From: Cloacimonetes bacterium UBA5835
GTDB taxonomy: Bacteria > Cloacimonadota > Cloacimonadia > Cloacimonadales > Cloacimonadaceae
Direction of reading: 5' to 3'
Assembly: GCA_002432865.1 (NCBI GenBank)
Contig: DJGX01000012.1
Coordinates: 38,246 to 102,245, forward strand
Length of the DNA stretch: 64,000 nucleotides
The position numbers and the translations under genes were made by a program. The notes beneath the pieces are model-generated. The model was not told the DNA's origin and searched no databases. It was given only the letters and a program-made list of their open reading frames with translations. Positions within the stretch are counted from its first letter, which is position 1; each line of letters opens with the position of its first letter. Of the stretch, positions 62,420 through 64,000 are shown piece after piece.

Positions 62420-63217
62420 ATGCGCATAAAAAATCCGGTTCATACTCTCAGATTTATTGTTCAGCTCCTCTTTTTGCTAATATCTATGCTTTTTTTAGCT
62501 GGCATAATTGTTTGTGGATTACCTTATACTATTCATAATCTTTGCCCTTACTCAGCTGTGTGTTTTGGCTTTAGTAAAAATTTTCTATGTAGTTTAAATA
62601 GTTCTGCATTTGGTTTAACTATTGCCTTCAGTTTTCTAATATTGGTTTTAGCTATATTTTTCGGACGCCTTTTTTGCTCTTTTATTTGCCCGTTGGGAAC
62701 GATTCAAGAATATATTTTTGCTCTCTTCAACAAAAAAAGTAAAAAGAAAAAACAGGTTCCCCATTATTTAGAAAGGCGTTTCAGCCTTGTAAAATATGGT
62801 GTCCTTGCTGTAACTGCAATTTTAGCCATTGCCGGCATTAGCTATATCTACATTCGCTTCTGCCCTATTTATGCAATCTCTTTGCTCCCTTATATTGCTG
62901 TTTTGGGTTTAATTTTAGCTTTGCTGATAATTATCGTAGGAATATTTATTGAGCGTTTTTGGTGCCGTTATCTTTGCCCTTATGCTGCTCTATTGAATTT
63001 ATTTCAATACTTGGGAAAGGTAGTGGGTTTTCCGCGTTTGAAAATCCATCGTAATTTGGAACGCTGTAATGATTGCGGATTTTGTTCATTAAACTGCCCG
63101 ATGAATATTGATCTTACTGAAGAAGAATATGTTAATAATCTGGATTGTATTCTCTGTTTTCGCTGTTCAAAAAAATGCCCCAAACCTGATACTCTCGTAT
63201 GGAAAAAGGATAAATAA
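62420..63217 (+). CDS. Membrane-bound 4Fe-4S protein (NapH/MauN-like)
   Basis: 265 residues, AAGGA nine bases before ATG. Four or five membrane helices; two C-x3-C-P motifs at membrane edges (FCSFICPLG and FWCRYLCPYA) and two C-terminal 4Fe-4S ferredoxin motifs (CNDCGFCSLNCPM and CILCFRCSKKCPK). This matches the NapH/CcoG/NosR-type family, passing electrons between the quinone pool or ferredoxin and a periplasmic acceptor. The partner is unclear. The next gene, also a ferredoxin, follows with no gap. Confidence 0.9.
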   Translation: MRIKNPVHTLRFIVQLLFLLISMLFLAGIIVCGLPYTIHNLCPYSAVCFGFSKNFLCSLNSSAFGLTIAFSFLILVLAIFFGRLFCSFICPLGTIQEYIFALFNKKSKKKKQVPHYLERRFSLVKYGVLAVTAILAIAGISYIYIRFCPIYAISLLPYIAVLGLILALLIIIVGIFIERFWCRYLCPYAALLNLFQYLGKVVGFPRLKIHRNLERCNDCGFCSLNCPMNIDLTEEEYVNNLDCILCFRCSKKCPKPDTLVWKKDK

Positions 63218-63769
63218 ATGAAAACTGTTCTACAGGTATTTGTCTTATTGGTTTTAAGTTTTATACTCTTCTTTTTGTTCTACAATGCTTTAACACCACA
63301 TAAATATGTTGATGACCAAAACACTTTTTGCGATAAAATTGTAAAAGATGACTCTGCTCCCAAACAAGCCGAAGCAGATAACATAAAAATACAAGATTCT
63401 GAATTGATAAAAAATTCTGCTATAATATCTGATAAAATTACAATAGATAAATCAGCAACAACTGAACCAAAAAATGATAAACCCAAAAATGAAACATCTA
63501 TTACAGATGCATTACCTGAAAATGCAATTTCCAATTCCGAAGAAAGTTCCCAAGAATTGACTAATGCCAATAGAATTGTTTATCAGGTCGATAAAGATAT
63601 TTGTATTGGATGTAAATTATGCCTTCGAATATGCCCTGTTGGAGCAATTTCCATAAAAAAGGGTAAAGCCGTGATAGATCAAGATAAATGTACAGGTTGT
63701 GGAACTTGCGCGATTGGAGATGGTAAGAGATTTAAAGGCTGTCCAGTTGCTGCTATATCAGCGTTCTGA
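63218..63769 (+). CDS. Membrane-anchored ferredoxin with two 4Fe-4S motifs
   Basis: 183 residues: one N-terminal membrane helix (VFVLLVLSFILFFLFY, ~7-22), a long acidic/polar low-complexity linker (~30-120), then CIGCKLCLRICPVGAI and CTGCGTCAIGDGKRFKGCP near the C-terminus. The first motif is standard; the second has ten residues instead of three between the third and fourth cysteines (CTGCGTC-AIGDGKRFKG-CP). Together with the preceding NapH-like protein it forms an electron-transfer pair, with the ferredoxin head probably in the periplasm. Confidence 0.88.
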   Translation: MKTVLQVFVLLVLSFILFFLFYNALTPHKYVDDQNTFCDKIVKDDSAPKQAEADNIKIQDSELIKNSAIISDKITIDKSATTEPKNDKPKNETSITDALPENAISNSEESSQELTNANRIVYQVDKDICIGCKLCLRICPVGAISIKKGKAVIDQDKCTGCGTCAIGDGKRFKGCPVAAISAF

Positions 63770-63852
63770 GTATATTAGCTAACTAATACATAATAAGGCA
63801 ATTAGCATAGAACAAAATGATATTGTAGGTTTGCAATATTCCTTTTTTATTG

Positions 63853-63881
63853 TTTTGCGCGGTTCTTTTTTTATCTATAAT
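63853..63881 (+). promoter_or_regulatory. Possible promoter for the gene at the window edge
   Basis: TTTTGC (63853-63858) and TATAAT (63876-63881) with 17-base spacing, about 115 bases before the start codon at 63996. Confidence 0.3.
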
Positions 63882-63995
63882 GCGATTGTATTATCAGTTT
63901 ATTTGGTGTATTGCAAGAAATGTAGTTGCTAAAAAGTGGGGTATCCATAAGAATGGCATATAGTTAAATGCATAATATTATTCTGGAGGATAAAA

Positions 63996-64000
63996 GTGAA
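63996..64000 (+). CDS. Start of a further gene, cut by the window edge
   Basis: CTGGAGG (63984-63990, five to six bases upstream) precedes GTG at 63996-63998, the same ribosome binding site word used for serC. Only the first codons are visible, so the product is unknown. Confidence 0.5.

Overview
The window is a 64 kb piece of an AT-rich Gram-negative bacterial chromosome, densely packed and built as long head-to-tail operons, many with 1- or 4-base stop/start overlaps (TAATG, ATGA). The gene content points to an anaerobic amino-acid fermenter of the FCB group, most likely a Cloacimonadota (WWE1, Candidatus Cloacimonas-like) organism. The evidence is two 2-oxoacid:ferredoxin oxidoreductases (a four-subunit VorB/Kor type and an indolepyruvate type), the [FeFe]-hydrogenase maturase HydF, an FAD/Fe-S amine or amino-acid dehydrogenase pair, many ferredoxin domains, and LptF/LptG, an LpxL-like acyltransferase and ExbB/ExbD/TonB (double membrane). 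The taxonomic call is inference from gene content, not from a database match. No rRNA, tRNA, CRISPR array, insertion sequence or phage gene was seen.

Layout. 1-2.3 kb: the 3' end of uvrB, two small exported proteins, and an intergenic palindromic repeat. 2.3-6.4 kb (minus): maf, an amidohydrolase, an unknown protein and gltX in one operon. 6.5-11.6 kb (plus): serC, then exbB-exbD-tonB-like-folP-dacA-coaE. 11.9-18.3 kb (plus): hydF, a nitrilase-family amidase, ligA, lptF, lptG. 18.6-21.8 kb (plus): a two-gene FAD/iron-sulfur dehydrogenase. 22.1-27.6 kb (minus): rnhB, a methyltransferase, a DUF2007-PyrE fusion and the four-gene oxoacid:ferredoxin oxidoreductase. 27.6-29.0 kb: a 1.4 kb non-coding region with a perfect 37-bp palindrome and a long nested hairpin. 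29.0-31.3 kb (plus): rlpA, psuG and an M55 D-aminopeptidase. 31.5-50.4 kb (minus): a long directon from trxA through an acyltransferase, a 1827-residue Ser/Thr kinase/ATPase/TPR/GAF/histidine kinase, a 973-residue TPR protein, an outer-membrane barrel, a membrane protein, a divergent polysaccharide deacetylase, uppP, holA, malQ, iorA and iorB. 50.9-54.1 kb (plus): inositol-phosphate synthase, a TagB/TagF-like phosphotransferase and an inositol-phosphate-cytidylyltransferase-like enzyme. 54.3-62.2 kb (plus): an aminotransferase, a short kinase-like protein, an NtrC-type regulator, two sugar-type ABC permeases and a DUF2723 membrane protein. 62.4-63.8 kb (plus): two membrane-associated 4Fe-4S proteins, then the start of another gene at the window edge.

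How it fits together. Amino acids or imported peptides would be deaminated (aminotransferase, FAD dehydrogenase) to 2-oxoacids. The ferredoxin oxidoreductases would decarboxylate these to acyl-CoA with reduction of ferredoxin, and a hydrogenase matured by HydF would dispose of the electrons. Envelope building is spread through the window (LptF/G, LpxL-like, UppP, RlpA, TonB system). The most promising candidate for an undescribed pathway is the inositol-phosphate locus at 50.9-54.1 kb. It has the enzymes to make inositol phosphate and, by inference, CDP-inositol, next to a teichoic-acid-type phosphotransferase instead of the expected CDP-alcohol phosphatidyltransferase. The second candidate is the 43.6-49.1 kb dual-kinase protein next to a TPR/barrel pair.
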